DNA of 64,000 nucleotides from JABCYV01 sp963696025 (GCA_963696025.1 CAVOII010000009.1:186001-250000), one strand, 5' to 3'. Counted from the stretch's first letter, positions 17,409 through 27,095 are shown. Program-made: numbers and translations. Notes: generated by a model from the sequence alone, not told the origin.

Positions 17409-18923
17409 TTACTGAGTCTGTATGCTGATCATGCCGTTGATCTGCACTCCCGTATCATTCTGCAACAGGTACGCGCTGCTTCCGGAAATGACGTAGAACA
17501 CCAGGTCATTGTTGCTAATGGAGAGATTATTGATTGTTCCGACCGCCCGCCCATTGCTCGCGACCGAATAACTTCCCGTCAGAACTCCCGGCGATATCGC
17601 TCCCTGGCCGGTGATGCTGCTATTGGCGACTTCGTTCAGAGTTAGCTTGCTGGTGCCATCCCACGTCAGCGTACCCAAACGGTCCAGAAGCTGAGGTGTA
17701 CCGTCAAACCCATCCATCATGAATGCAAACTGGCCATTCATGGTGGCATTGGTAAATGTCCCCGACTGCAGATCAAGCGTCCCATCTTCCACCGCGTTCG
17801 TATCATTGGTGATTAGGAAGAAACCGCGCGCCGAACTCACCATCCAAAGAGTAGCCTGAAGCGACCCGCTGGAGGCGTTAAGCGTGATCGTTGCCCGGCC
17901 ATTTGCGCCCGGAGTCGCGTAGCTGCCGCTAGTAATCGTGGTGGAGAGTGTGCCTCCGTCCTCCACAGCATCGATCGCGCCGCTCGTGATCGAGCCGCCG
18001 CTGGCAGTGAAAGCACCCACGGTGTCAACTGCATTGATACCGTTATTGACCGTGTCGCCCCGCCCGCCAAAGGCGTAGCTGCCGGAGAGAGCAGGCGCGC
18101 TTTGCGTCTCGGCCCGCCCAATACCTAGAAGGCCCGAGGAACTCGACAGGAAGCGCACATTATTGGCATCCACAATGTAATAAATGAAACTGGATGTGGT
18201 GTTGGAACTATCGGTAAACGCGCCTGTTCCTCGTCCCAAAGTTGCAGGCGCGTTGAACGAGCCCGAGGTTAGAGTGAGGGGAGTCGCCCCGCCGTTATTA
18301 AGCACTCCGCCCCGATCCACGTCCATCGTGCCGCTGCTGACGGTGCCACCGGAAACGGTGAACGCACCCACACTCGCAGAGGAGCTGGCAAAGGTTTGGG
18401 CGCTATCGACCGTATGCTGCCGGAAAGCAAATGTGCCACTGGGGGCGGAGGAGATCACAGTGGTATCCTGCGCCTCCGCGATACCGCTGGAATTGAGGCC
18501 TGCATCCGCTTCGATCAGGTAGACCTTCGACGGAGCTCCCGTCGAACTTCCCGATGGAGTCACCATCGTCACTGCCAAAGTCACCGGCGTCCCAATTGCG
18601 TTATTTAAGGTCAAACTTCCCGTGCCGTCGTTCTTGATGCTGTAAGCGCCAGTTCCGGTAGTGCTGGTAGGAGTGGCGCCCTCGGAAAAATCATCAGACA
18701 CACTCGTAAGATTCCCATTGCCATCAGCCGCGAACACCCCGGCTTCATAGTAAGGCAGCCCGTTATGGATGGAATCGGTTCCCGACAGTTGGTAAACGTA
18801 CTGCCCTTTCAGGCTTGCATTGGAAAAATTGCCCTTCGGGATGAAAGGGCCGCCGCTGTTTGATCCACAACCCGCACAGAATATGAGAGAAAATACGACA
18901 ATCGTGAGCAATAGTGTCTTCAT
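17409..18923 (-). CDS. Lipoprotein with repeated beta-rich domains, function unknown
   Basis: A 504-aa predicted lipoprotein: a short signal peptide ends in FCAGC, with Cys near residue 19. The mature part contains about four related segments of the type F-x-NA-x-(L/M)-x-G-x-(Y/F)-x-(Y/F), such as NFSNASLKGQYVYQL and TFTNATMNGQFAFMM, plus recurrent AG.F.ADGNG/GAFTASGG. It is rich in Gly, Ser and Thr, compatible with an extracellular beta-fold. Similar repeat lipoproteins are frequent in Acidobacteriota. No catalytic motif was seen. It is convergent with CitF. Confidence 0.7.
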   Translation of the reverse strand: MKTLLLTIVVFSLIFCAGCGSNSGGPFIPKGNFSNASLKGQYVYQLSGTDSIHNGLPYYEAGVFAADGNGNLTSVSDDFSEGATPTSTTGTGAYSIKNDGTGSLTLNNAIGTPVTLAVTMVTPSGSSTGAPSKVYLIEADAGLNSSGIAEAQDTTVISSAPSGTFAFRQHTVDSAQTFASSSASVGAFTVSGGTVSSGTMDVDRGGVLNNGGATPLTLTSGSFNAPATLGRGTGAFTDSSNTTSSFIYYIVDANNVRFLSSSSGLLGIGRAETQSAPALSGSYAFGGRGDTVNNGINAVDTVGAFTASGGSITSGAIDAVEDGGTLSTTITSGSYATPGANGRATITLNASSGSLQATLWMVSSARGFFLITNDTNAVEDGTLDLQSGTFTNATMNGQFAFMMDGFDGTPQLLDRLGTLTWDGTSKLTLNEVANSSITGQGAISPGVLTGSYSVASNGRAVGTINNLSISNNDLVFYVISGSSAYLLQNDTGVQINGMISIQTQ

Positions 18924-19092
18924 GACGAATGTGGCAGCCGGGGCTGCTGCCTGACTCCTACTGATGGGATAAGGACCATTTTACCTGCATCTCTGGAGAA
19001 AAACCGGGACTTCTCAGTGTGTAACACAGATGCTCCGGGAAAGTTGCTCGACGAATCTAGTAAGCACACAGTTTTCGCATTTTTTTAGGAGA

Positions 19093-21654
19093 CTACGCTC
19101 GGTCGCCGCGAAGGACTTCTCGTACTTTGCGGGACAACATCTGCAACGTGAACGGTTTTTGCAGGAAGGCAGTACCGGCTTCCAACACCCCCTGGTGGAC
19201 GACGGCGTCTTCCGTATAGCCGGATAGGAAAAGAACTTTAATGCCAGGATCGGAGGCCGAAAGTTGTTTGGCCAGTTCGCGCCCGCTCATTCCGGGCATA
19301 ACGACGTCCGTGATGAGCATATCGATCGGACCGTGATAATCGGACGCGGTCCGCAGCGCGGCTTCGCCGTGCTCCGCTTCGAGGACCTTGTATCCCTTGC
19401 CTTCCAGAGTTTCCCGTACCAGCTGACGAACAGACTCTTCGTCTTCGACCAACAACACCGTCTCCGAACCGCCGGCGGCAGATTGCGACGCGCGCAACGC
19501 ACCCAGAGGTTCGGCGGCGTCCTCCACTCGCGCCAAATAGATGCTGAAAGTGGTGCCGCGCCCGACTTCACTCTGGGCGAAAATATAACCTCCACTTTGT
19601 TTGATGATGCCGTAAGCGGTTGAAAGCCCCAGTCCTGTGCCTTTTCCTTTTTCTTTAGTGGTAAAAAAAGGTTCGAAGATGCGGGACTGTGTCTCTTTGT
19701 CCATGCCGTGTCCCGTATCTGTGATTGAAAGCATTACGTAGGGTCCAGGCTGAATGTAGCTGTATTCACGGCGCAGGTCGTCATCCAGCTTCACGTTGGC
19801 AGTTCGGATGGTAAGCTTGCCACCGTCAGGCATCGCATCCTTGGCATTCACCACCAGGTTCATGATGACCTGTTCGATCTGGCCGGCATCGGCCCGAGTC
19901 CGCCCCAGATCGTCCGCCAATTTGGTGAGCAATTCAATGTTTTCTCCAATCAAGGGACGCAGCAGCCGCTCCAGGTCCTTGACGATGGCGTTCACATCCA
20001 CGACCTTGAGCTCCAGAAATTGTTTGCGGCTGAAGGCCAGCAACTGGCGGGTGAGAGTGGTGGCACGATCGGCGGCCTGCTGAACTGCTGCGATCTTTGG
20101 ATAAAGAGGATTCTCTCGCGCTGTGTTTTCCAACAAAACTTCGGTGTAGCCGCTGATCACCATCAGAAGGTTATTGAAATCGTGGGCTACCCCGCCGGCT
20201 AAACGCCCCACGGCTTCCATTTTCTGAGCTTGACGGAATTGGTCTTCCAGCACGCGCCGCTCGGTTACATCCTCAGCAATCACCTCCAGGACGCGCTCGG
20301 TTTGCTCGGGAATCGTGACTGCGCGCCCGCTGAGTCGGACCGTGATGGCGTTGCCGTCTTTGCGTTTCCACCGTACTTCCATGTTCTCAAGGCGGGTGCC
20401 GTTGCGAAATTGACTCATTAGCCGTGCCTGCTCCGCAGGGTCGACGAATACATCCCGCTTAGGATCCAATGCCAGTACCTCTTCTGCCGAAAAGTAACCC
20501 AACATCGCGATCAGCGCCGGATTTACGTCCAGGAACTTTCCTTCCATGCTGGATCGATAAATTCCGTACACCGCGCTTTGGACCAGCGAGCGATAGCGCC
20601 CTTCGGAACGGCGCAGGGCCTCCTCGTTGCGCTTGTGCTCGATGGCGCTCGCCAGTTGCTGGGAAACGAAGGTCAGAATGTCTTTGTCTTTTTCTCGAAA
20701 GCGAACCCGGTCAGCATAAGTCTGCACCACCAACACTCCGAAAGTGTTCCCGGCGGCCTTCAGAGGAACGCCCAGCCAGTCCACCGAAGGAGCGCCAATC
20801 AGCTCGACCTCGCCACGCTGCACAAGTTGATCGAAAAGATCCGGGGTACACAGCAACGGCTCCGCGCTCCGGAGCACGTATTCGGTAAGTCCACGGCCCA
20901 GCTTTTTAGGCGCAGGTCGAGGATCTTCCTCGTCCACGAAATAAGGAAAGCTAAGTAATCGGCTTAGGGGGTCATACACAGCAATGTAGAAATTGCGGGC
21001 GTACATCAATTCAGCCACAATGCTATGAATCGTCCCGTAAAACTGCTGCAGATCTTCCGCCGAGCTTGTCTTCTCGGCGATGCGGTAGAGCGCCGAACTG
21101 AGTGCCTCCGCCCGCTTCTGCTCCGAGATATCACGATAAAGAACGCACGCCGCCACTTGGTTTCCGCCGACGATGACCGGAGCGCTGGAAAGGAATACAT
21201 CCACCAGCGATCCGTCTTTCCTCTGCCGCTTGGTTTCCAGCGTCACCTTCTGCCCCTGCGAAAGGGAGTCCGCAATCCAGCGGGTCTCCGAATTCCGGTC
21301 CGGGGGAACGATCAAAGTATCAATCCGTCGGCCCAGCGCCTCTTGTGGAGAAAAGCCAAACATTCGCGTGAATTCCGCGTTAAGCCGCAGGATCTGGTGT
21401 TCTTGATTGAGAATAGTGATGGCCTCGGGCGCACACTCCACTAACTGCTCGAGGTAAGCCTTCTCTAATTCCGGGCTATGGGGATCGAAGGCGGGCGCTT
21501 TTTCATTCTGAGAGGCGGGCGCGTCCTTGGTGGCCGTTGAAGCGAGACCCTCGGGATGGGAAAGCGATGGAGTACCGCGTTCCAGAGCCTGCTGGAGAAA
21601 TCTGGCTCGTGAAAGGTCAGCCGGCTTGGCTGGCCGGGTGATCTTGTCACCCAT
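19093..21654 (-). CDS. Hybrid histidine kinase: PAS-GAF-PAS-HisKA-HATPase-REC
   Basis: An 853-aa soluble signalling protein without clear membrane helices. Order: a disordered N-terminus, PAS (~65-185, APEAITILNQEHQILRLN), GAF (~190-345), PAS (~350-465), a HisKA dimerisation helix with the phospho-accepting His in GGVAHDFNNLL, a HATPase with N (NLVVNAKDAM) and G boxes (DTGHGM, GKGTGLGLSTAYGI), and a C-terminal receiver (about 730-853) with acidic DEE, phospho-Asp in ITDVVMP and Lys in LQKPF. The HDFNNLL box marks the hybrid/orphan class. No cognate regulator is adjacent. Confidence 0.9.
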   Translation of the reverse strand: MGDKITRPAKPADLSRARFLQQALERGTPSLSHPEGLASTATKDAPASQNEKAPAFDPHSPELEKAYLEQLVECAPEAITILNQEHQILRLNAEFTRMFGFSPQEALGRRIDTLIVPPDRNSETRWIADSLSQGQKVTLETKRQRKDGSLVDVFLSSAPVIVGGNQVAACVLYRDISEQKRAEALSSALYRIAEKTSSAEDLQQFYGTIHSIVAELMYARNFYIAVYDPLSRLLSFPYFVDEEDPRPAPKKLGRGLTEYVLRSAEPLLCTPDLFDQLVQRGEVELIGAPSVDWLGVPLKAAGNTFGVLVVQTYADRVRFREKDKDILTFVSQQLASAIEHKRNEEALRRSEGRYRSLVQSAVYGIYRSSMEGKFLDVNPALIAMLGYFSAEEVLALDPKRDVFVDPAEQARLMSQFRNGTRLENMEVRWKRKDGNAITVRLSGRAVTIPEQTERVLEVIAEDVTERRVLEDQFRQAQKMEAVGRLAGGVAHDFNNLLMVISGYTEVLLENTARENPLYPKIAAVQQAADRATTLTRQLLAFSRKQFLELKVVDVNAIVKDLERLLRPLIGENIELLTKLADDLGRTRADAGQIEQVIMNLVVNAKDAMPDGGKLTIRTANVKLDDDLRREYSYIQPGPYVMLSITDTGHGMDKETQSRIFEPFFTTKEKGKGTGLGLSTAYGIIKQSGGYIFAQSEVGRGTTFSIYLARVEDAAEPLGALRASQSAAGGSETVLLVEDEESVRQLVRETLEGKGYKVLEAEHGEAALRTASDYHGPIDMLITDVVMPGMSGRELAKQLSASDPGIKVLFLSGYTEDAVVHQGVLEAGTAFLQKPFTLQMLSRKVREVLRGDRA

Positions 21655-21768
21655 CGCACACCCCTCCCATTTTTGACTAGAGACTGATGTGGGATGTTAG
21701 ATCGGCGGCTTATTGCTCGAAAGTTACGTAGGTAATTCAAAGAAACGCGGGAACTCGGCGGAGCGGGA

Positions 21769-22128
21769 CTAGGTTCCGGTTGCCAGCATCTCACACACCC
21801 GTTGAATGGCCTCGTGCTGTTCCGTGCTCAACGCCAGAAATTCGAAGCCATGCCGCAGGCCATCTCGATAGCGCACCAGGGCGCGAATCTTCAAGGGATA
21901 AGGGGCCAGCGGAAGCGAGATTTCCATGGATACGACTTCGCCCGGTTGCAATTCTCCCGTCAGCGTGCCTCCAATTCCGTCCCGTCCCATTTCATTGGAG
22001 CGTCCCCAGAGGGAAACGGTTTTGCCGTCACGAAAAACGTGGATGGACAATCGAATGTCGAGGGGATAGCGCGGATAACGGCGCGATGCGCTGGCCGGTG
22101 GTTTGGAGTTGGGCAGGCTGCTACTCAT
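21769..22128 (-). CDS. PilZ-domain protein (putative c-di-GMP receptor)
   Basis: A 119-aa PilZ-like domain. RRYPRYPLDIRL supplies the arginine-rich c-di-GMP motif, and SNEMGRDGIGG stands where D/N-x-S-x-x-G is expected, so the second motif is atypical. The frame is open further upstream to 22290, but GGAG 9 nt before the ATG at 22128 and the domain boundary favour the short form. It lies 114 bp upstream of the hybrid histidine kinase on the same strand. Confidence 0.75.
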   Translation of the reverse strand: MSSSLPNSKPPASASRRYPRYPLDIRLSIHVFRDGKTVSLWGRSNEMGRDGIGGTLTGELQPGEVVSMEISLPLAPYPLKIRALVRYRDGLRHGFEFLALSTEQHEAIQRVCEMLATGT

Positions 22129-22547
22129 TCTGTTGTCTCCAGTGAATGAATCCTCTCTTGATTCTGCAAACAAATTGCGGGAGACACCCAGTTCCCGTGC
22201 AACTGATATCCAGCCTCGAAGGACAACTTGCCGCTTACACGCACTACTGACGGAATCCCATGTGCCCTGATTGTCGTCCAAGCGGGTCACTGGCTCAATC
22301 GTGAGAAACGCCCTGTACCAGTAGAAGCAACATTATTCACTACGCTGCGATTGACCTACTAATTGTAGCAAGGCACTGCCGGCTGCCATTCACCGACGTC
22401 ATCCCGAGCGCAGCCGTCCTTCAGGCGGAGCGATGGACCTCGCGACGTGCATCGTCACAGAAGCAGGTGCCTTCCACGGCTCGCGGAAACTTTTCGCCAG
22501 GCGTCCCCGTAATCTAAAATAGACTATCGTTGTTGCGGAGGTGTGAA
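22129..22547. other. 419-bp intergenic region with an interspersed repeat fragment
   Basis: Lies between the PilZ gene (minus) and the zinc-ribbon gene (plus). Around 22397-22450 it contains a GTCATCCCGAGCGCAG unit related to repeats at about 24450, 25360 and 25577. No further gene or RNA was recognised. Confidence 0.4.
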
Positions 22548-23042
22548 GTGTTCTGCAATCAGTGTCGCACGGAACTGCAGCCTGACTACAACCTGTGTCC
22601 GAAGTGTGGTACTCCGGTAGGAAGGTTGGCGCAACCGCTCGCCGCCTCCGGCCAAGGTCGCTTGGAGCGACATTTGCGCACGCTCGGAATTCTGTGGATT
22701 GTGGTCGGAGCACTCTTCCTGATCCCCTCCGCCGTATTGCTCACCATGGGAAGCGTTGTGCACTTCGCAATTCCTGGCACTGAGGGAATAGGACGCATGC
22801 TCGGACCGCCGCTGTTGTCTCTGATCGGCACCGTGTTTCTCTTGCTCGCGGCCGGTCAAATCTGCGTCGGTTGGGGACTGATGCAGCGCCAGCCCTGGGC
22901 GCGCATTGCCGCTGTAATCCTGGGAATTCTGTCTTTGTTCCATCCGCCGATCGGGACCGCCCTCGGCATCTATACGCTCTGGGTGCTGCTCGCGAACAAC
23001 GCCGGCCCCGAGTACGAGCAGTTGGCCAGGGCCAACAGCTAG
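22548..23042 (+). CDS. Membrane protein with N-terminal zinc ribbon
   Basis: A 164-aa protein. The N-terminal zinc ribbon MFCNQC...LCPKCGT (two CxxC pairs, residues 3-6 and 18-21) is followed by three predicted membrane helices, about 48-70, 88-115 and 120-145. The start is the GTG at 22548: it gives the standard MFCNQC beginning of this family and has GGAGG 6-7 nt upstream. The function is unknown; such proteins are widespread in Acidobacteriota. Confidence 0.78.
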   Translation: MFCNQCRTELQPDYNLCPKCGTPVGRLAQPLAASGQGRLERHLRTLGILWIVVGALFLIPSAVLLTMGSVVHFAIPGTEGIGRMLGPPLLSLIGTVFLLLAAGQICVGWGLMQRQPWARIAAVILGILSLFHPPIGTALGIYTLWVLLANNAGPEYEQLARANS

Positions 23043-23127
23043 CCAAACCGCCGCGTCTGCTGAATAATAGTATTCGTATGAATCCCTTAAACTGATCCTG
23101 ACATCACAAACCTGTGGAGGAAACGTT

Positions 23128-23772
23128 ATGGCGCATGAATTACCCCCCCTGCCGTATGACTATTCCGCACTCGAACCCATCATCGATACCCAAACCATGA
23201 AGCTGCATCACGACATGCATCATGGAACCTACGTAAAGAACCTGAACGCCGCGCTGGAGAAACATTCCAACCTGCAATCGAAAAGTGTTGAAGATCTGCT
23301 GCGTGATCTGAATGCGATCCCGGAGGACATCCGCGCCACCGTCCGCAATAACGGCGGCGGCCACATGAATCACAGCATGTACTGGAAAATTATGAAGCCC
23401 AAAGGCGGCGGTGACCCCAGCGGCCCCATCGCCGAGGCTATTAAGAAAACCTTTGGCAGCTTCAAGGATTTTCAGACGAAATTCAATGATGCCGGCGCCA
23501 AGCAGTTTGGCAGCGGCTGGGCTTGGCTGGCAGCCAAAGCCAATGGCGAATTGCAGGTCCTCAGCAGCGCCAATCAGGACAATCCCATCTCTCAGGGTCT
23601 TTTTCCAATCATGGGCAACGATGTCTGGGAGCACGCCTACTATCTTAAATACAACAACCGTCGCCCGGAATATTTGACGGCGTGGTGGAACGTGGTGAAC
23701 TGGGAAGAGATCAACAAGCGCTTCGAGAGCCTGAAGTCAGGTCATCGCGAGCCCGCAATGGCCGGCCACTAA
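23128..23772 (+). CDS. sodA: Superoxide dismutase, Mn-type (Fe/Mn family)
   Basis: Dismutates superoxide to O2 and H2O2. The 214-aa sequence has all metal ligands: His27 (KLHHDMHH), His82 (GGHMNHSMYW), Asp165 and His169 (NDVWEHAYYLKY). GGH before the second ligand and Gln in SANQDNP are the features that separate manganese from iron enzymes, so Mn is predicted. There is no signal peptide, so it should be cytosolic. GGAGG lies upstream of the ATG. Confidence 0.95.
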   Translation: MAHELPPLPYDYSALEPIIDTQTMKLHHDMHHGTYVKNLNAALEKHSNLQSKSVEDLLRDLNAIPEDIRATVRNNGGGHMNHSMYWKIMKPKGGGDPSGPIAEAIKKTFGSFKDFQTKFNDAGAKQFGSGWAWLAAKANGELQVLSSANQDNPISQGLFPIMGNDVWEHAYYLKYNNRRPEYLTAWWNVVNWEEINKRFESLKSGHREPAMAGH

Positions 23773-23909
23773 CCACGCGCCAACAGGACGAGAACGTCGC
23801 CCGGGTGCCCCATCCTATTTCGCGTCCTTTGCGAAATAGGGTGGGGACTTTGATTTGCCCACAACCACCTCCTACCCCGTCACCACCGGAGTGACCTCCA
23901 CCTTTTTCC

Positions 23910-24238
23910 TCACCTTCTTCTCTTTCCCTCGCAACAAATTCCACCCTTCCATGTATTAAACTTGTGACCCCTGCGCGGCGTCAGGTTCAACGACAGATTT
24001 CCTTCCACCACATCAAACGGAATGATGTACCAGACATCTATCGGCACCAGATACACCGCGAAAAAATCCACTTTGCCTCTCGCGTAGCTCTCATGCTTCG
24101 GCCCAACGATATTCGACGTGTACGATCCCTTGCGGCAAAAAGTCGTCGACTTCACCTGGATCCGCAGGAACCTCCCATTCTGCTCGCCCACTCGCCTCGT
24201 TCCTTGCGGGTCTTCTTCGAGCCTTCAGTTTGTCTCAC
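23910..24238 (-). pseudogene. Remnant of a PD-(D/E)XK (group I intron endonuclease-like) gene
   Basis: The frame from GTG 24238 reads RQTEGSKKTRKERGEWA, the usual N-terminus of this small family. At about 24191 the reading jumps, in another frame, to EQNGRFLRIQVKST. This fits an internal deletion of roughly 30 codons plus a frameshift. The second part keeps the QVKST catalytic strand, VDFFAVYLVPIDVWYIIPFDVV and TPRRGHKFNTW. A 93-aa frame (23910-24191) could still be translated but would lack the N-terminal part of the fold. Confidence 0.7.
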
Positions 24239-24284
24239 GCTACTCCCTTCAATCGAAAATGCGCCCAGAATCTCGCGCCCAATA

Positions 24285-24307
24285 AAAAAGCGGCCACCAT
24301 GGGCCGC
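24285..24307 (-). terminator. Rho-independent terminator on the minus strand
   Basis: On the minus strand GCGGCCCATGGTGGCCGC is followed by TTTTTT. No minus-strand gene is recognised upstream of it within 24308-28343 that would obviously need it; the pseudogene start lies downstream. Confidence 0.6.
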
Positions 24308-24540
24308 GCCCTTTCTGACCTTTCTAATTCCATTATATCACTGAGATATATGCCAAATGGGACATTATAGCCCTAACTATATCTCTCTCCTTTGCACCAC
24401 GATGCACCCTTTCGCGTAATTTCTCCCTATTGACAACCATTTCCAAACTGTCATCCCGAGCGCAGTCGAGGGACCTTGTGTTTGAGGGGTTTTGGGTGGC
24501 GCGGCGCTTTAGCGCTGCGATAAATGGTCTGAAATCGGGT

Positions 24541-24657
24541 TGTCATTCTGAGCGAGATGCTTTTGTTCTTGTCGAGCGAAGGACCCGGGCGCGACGCGTG
24601 ATGCCTCGCGCTTTTGCGAGGCACTAATCACGCGCTTGGCGCGCTTCCAAATTGGCC
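24541..24657 (+). repeat. ~119-bp hairpin repeat, copy 1
   Basis: Begins TGTCATTCTGAGCGAGA and ends GCGCTTCCAAATTGGCC. The centre is a long hairpin (CGCGTGAT-GCCTCGC / GCGAGGC-..-ATCACGCG, 24595-24633). Near-identical copies are at 25622-25740 (same strand) and 28617-28735 (inverted). Confidence 0.8.
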
Positions 24658-24663
24658 CCGCGG

Positions 24664-24669
24664 TACAAT
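24664..24669 (+). promoter_or_regulatory. Possible -10 hexamer TACAAT close to a start codon
   Basis: TACAAT ends 12 nt before the ATG at 24682 and no Shine-Dalgarno is visible, again suggesting a very short leader. No clear -35 was seen. Confidence 0.35.
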
Positions 24670-24681
24670 CGTTCAGACCCC

Positions 24682-25308
24682 ATGGAAATCGAGCACAGCT
24701 TCTTTAGCAAATTCCTGTATCGCATCGAGCCCAAGCCCGAAGGCGGATTCATCGCCCGCTGCAAAGATCCCAACATGCCCCCGATTGAGGGCGCCACCCG
24801 TGAGGAGGTTGAGCAGAAAATCCAGGCCAGCATCGGCGCCGGCCTCGCCGCCCAATTCCCAGGCCTCAAACTCCCTCTGGATAGCAAGGAAGTCAAGCTC
24901 TCCTACCACGTCGAGGCCAAGCCCGGCGGCGCTTACATCGTTCACCAAGGCGACCCGGCGCATGAGCCGATCGAGGGTTCTACGCGGGAAAAAGTCGAAA
25001 GCGCCATCGAGTCAAAGCTGCTCTCGCACCTAATGGCGAAGCTTCCGCCCGAACTGTCTCAGCAGCTCAACAGCCAGCTCAGCTCCGGAGGCATGAACGT
25101 AGTTGTGAACCGGAAAGTGAGTGTCGGCTTCACGCGAGCGAGCCTGCCGACTCCGGCGACTGGTGAAAAAACAGCCCTCCCACAATTCCTGCCACTCGAC
25201 GCTTCGCCCATCACTCCAGAGCGCAACAGTAGCGGCGCCATCTTTCGCTTCCTGCTGGCATTGCTGATCGTCGCCGCGCTGGTCTACTTCTTTCTCCATC
25301 GCCACTGA
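24682..25308 (+). CDS. Uncharacterised protein with two related domains and a C-terminal membrane anchor
   Basis: 208 aa from the ATG at 24682. Two similar units appear: FLYRIEPKPEGGFIARCKDP..PPIEGATREEVEQKIQ (about 8-45) and LSYHVEAKPGGAYIVHQGDPAHEPIEGSTREKVESAIE (about 73-112). They may be a duplicated HicB-like or small ferredoxin-like fold. The C-terminus is one helix (FRFLLALLIVAALVYFFL), so the protein is probably tail-anchored. An earlier TTG start at 24652 would fall inside repeat copy 1. Function unknown. Confidence 0.65.
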   Translation: MEIEHSFFSKFLYRIEPKPEGGFIARCKDPNMPPIEGATREEVEQKIQASIGAGLAAQFPGLKLPLDSKEVKLSYHVEAKPGGAYIVHQGDPAHEPIEGSTREKVESAIESKLLSHLMAKLPPELSQQLNSQLSSGGMNVVVNRKVSVGFTRASLPTPATGEKTALPQFLPLDASPITPERNSSGAIFRFLLALLIVAALVYFFLHRH

Positions 25309-25504
25309 CCGTGTAATCGGGGATTTTCGGGTGGGGACTGTCAATCGTTCCAAACTTGTCATCTCGAGCGAAGCAGGATCATTTGCTCCGCGAATGATCC
25401 CGCGAAGTCGAGAGACCTGCTGTTCGACCGCGCCATCACAACCCCACCTCCTGAAGGAGGCTGCAGATGACAGCCCACGACGCAGGCCCGGGACTACGTT
25501 TCGC

Positions 25505-25817
25505 TGTGGAAGGGCACGACTTCAGAAGCCTGCCCTGAGCGAAGTCGAAGGGTGCTATAAACCTCCCCAAAATTTGTCATCCCGAGCGTAGCCAGATCAT
25601 TCGCTGCGCGAATGATTGGGTTGTCATCCTGAGCGAGACGTTTTTGTTCTTGTCGAGCGAAGGACCCGGGCGCGCCGCGTGATGCCTCGTGTTTTTGCGA
25701 GGCATTAATCACGCGCCTTTGGCGCGCTTCCAAATTGGCCACAAAAGCACGAGCTTCGCGAGTGGGAAGGGCACGACTTCGGAAGCCTGCCCTGAGCGAA
25801 GTCGAAGGTGCCGTAAG
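25505..25817. repeat. Repeat-filled gap 25309-25903 with copy 2 of the 119-bp repeat
   Basis: The 595-bp gap holds GGAAGGGCACGACTTC units at about 25504 and 25767, both followed by CCTGCCCTGAGCGAAGTCGAAGG. It also has GTCATCYCGAGCG units near 25360 and 25577, and copy 2 of the hairpin repeat at 25622-25740. No plausible coding frame was seen. Confidence 0.75.
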
Positions 25818-25903
25818 CGACGGACGAACACTGCGGCCCGCATGGGCGGCACCGGCGCCGCCATCTGAAGCGGATTTCCCCCGGTCCCACCCTTGCCAAG
25901 TCA

Positions 25904-27010
25904 TTACTCCTGCTCCAGATCGCAAGCCTCCGATAGTTCTTCAAGAAAATCAGGCTTCAGGAATCGAACGAAGTCTTTGACTTGCCCCAATCGCTCTCTC
26001 AACGTGTCGAACGAAATGTAACGACAGATCTCCGCGAGTCGAGGATCGAGCCGGGAGAATGTTGGCCGGTTGACCTCAGCAAGGACCTTCTCGCGGCGCT
26101 CTTCGGGTGCGACTAGGAAAAGCGGGATGTTCAGGTTTGGCTGCATTGCAACTAGGTCTGCCATCCTCAGGAGGCCCGAATAGATTGATGTTGTACTTTC
26201 GATCTCGAACGCCGCGACGATCGCGTTCCTGTCCAGCCAGAGCACGTCTATCAGTTCGATTGTTCGGTTGGTCGCGTCGTCGAACTGGAGGGGAAGACTC
26301 GACTTCAGCGCAGGCAGCTCCGAGAAGCGACGCCCATCGAACGAGCGACTCCGGTCGTTCCGTGCCACCCACACGCTGAAGCCCATGTCGGAGCTGAGTT
26401 CAAGCAGCAGCCACTGAACCTCGGTGTGTGCGGCGGGCTCCCTAACGACTTCTTGGTCTGGCCGCTCCGCTTCTTCAGATTCAGGGACTGTAACGAGGCC
26501 GATTTTTGCCTTGAGCGCTTTGGGACGGTACTTCAGCTTGCCGGGGTCAATCGGGCGTACCACTGGGGATTCCGCAGCTTGTAGAACCGCTTTGACGACA
26601 GCTTCGCCGTCGTTTGTTTTCCACTTCGTGGGCGAGCCCCGAAAATGCCCAGTCCATGCAAGTGCTCCGCCCGCGGTCTGCTGGAACACGGACAACTGAT
26701 CTTTCATCTTCTTGACCGGAACTCCGGTCTCGGGAGTCAACTTTGCGACAAGCTTAACTTTTACACGGCAAGGGAAGCTCTCGTCCTTCCAGATCGTAGC
26801 CATGTCCCGGAATGGCTCCGAAGTGACCTCCAGCAGGCCGATCCATCTGAATATACCAGTCAGGTAGCAGAGGAAATAGTCTGCCTGTTTGATCTTCTGC
26901 AGTATGTTCCATCTCGACTCCCGAAAGCCTGACACCTTACCACCGGCATCGAGAAACTCCTGCCACGTCACCGGGGTGAAGAGATCAAGCCAATAGTTGC
27001 GTGTTGCCAT
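25904..27010 (-). CDS. EVE/PUA-like domain fused to a PD-(D/E)XK-type nuclease domain
   Basis: A 368-aa two-domain protein. Residues ~1-150 resemble an EVE/PUA-like modified-base reader: NYWLDLFTPVTWQEFLDAG, RWNILQKIKQADYFLCYLTG, FRWIGLLEV. Residues ~190-365 look like a restriction-endonuclease fold: Glu197 (HTEVQWLL), Asp255 (IDVLWLD), then AAFEIESTTSIYSGLLRMADL with Glu269/Glu271 in place of the usual E-x-K. Such reader-nuclease fusions are known in type IV-like restriction of modified DNA, so antiphage defence is inferred. GGAGG is 4 nt before the ATG. The HEPN gene lies 85 bp upstream on the same strand. Confidence 0.7.
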   Translation of the reverse strand: MATRNYWLDLFTPVTWQEFLDAGGKVSGFRESRWNILQKIKQADYFLCYLTGIFRWIGLLEVTSEPFRDMATIWKDESFPCRVKVKLVAKLTPETGVPVKKMKDQLSVFQQTAGGALAWTGHFRGSPTKWKTNDGEAVVKAVLQAAESPVVRPIDPGKLKYRPKALKAKIGLVTVPESEEAERPDQEVVREPAAHTEVQWLLLELSSDMGFSVWVARNDRSRSFDGRRFSELPALKSSLPLQFDDATNRTIELIDVLWLDRNAIVAAFEIESTTSIYSGLLRMADLVAMQPNLNIPLFLVAPEERREKVLAEVNRPTFSRLDPRLAEICRYISFDTLRERLGQVKDFVRFLKPDFLEELSEACDLEQE

Positions 27011-27095
27011 CGAACCTCCGAGCCTCTAGCATCTGCCGCTGCGCAGGCCGACTGACCACCATCAATGGACGCCCTGATCACGTCAGTACTTGGAG

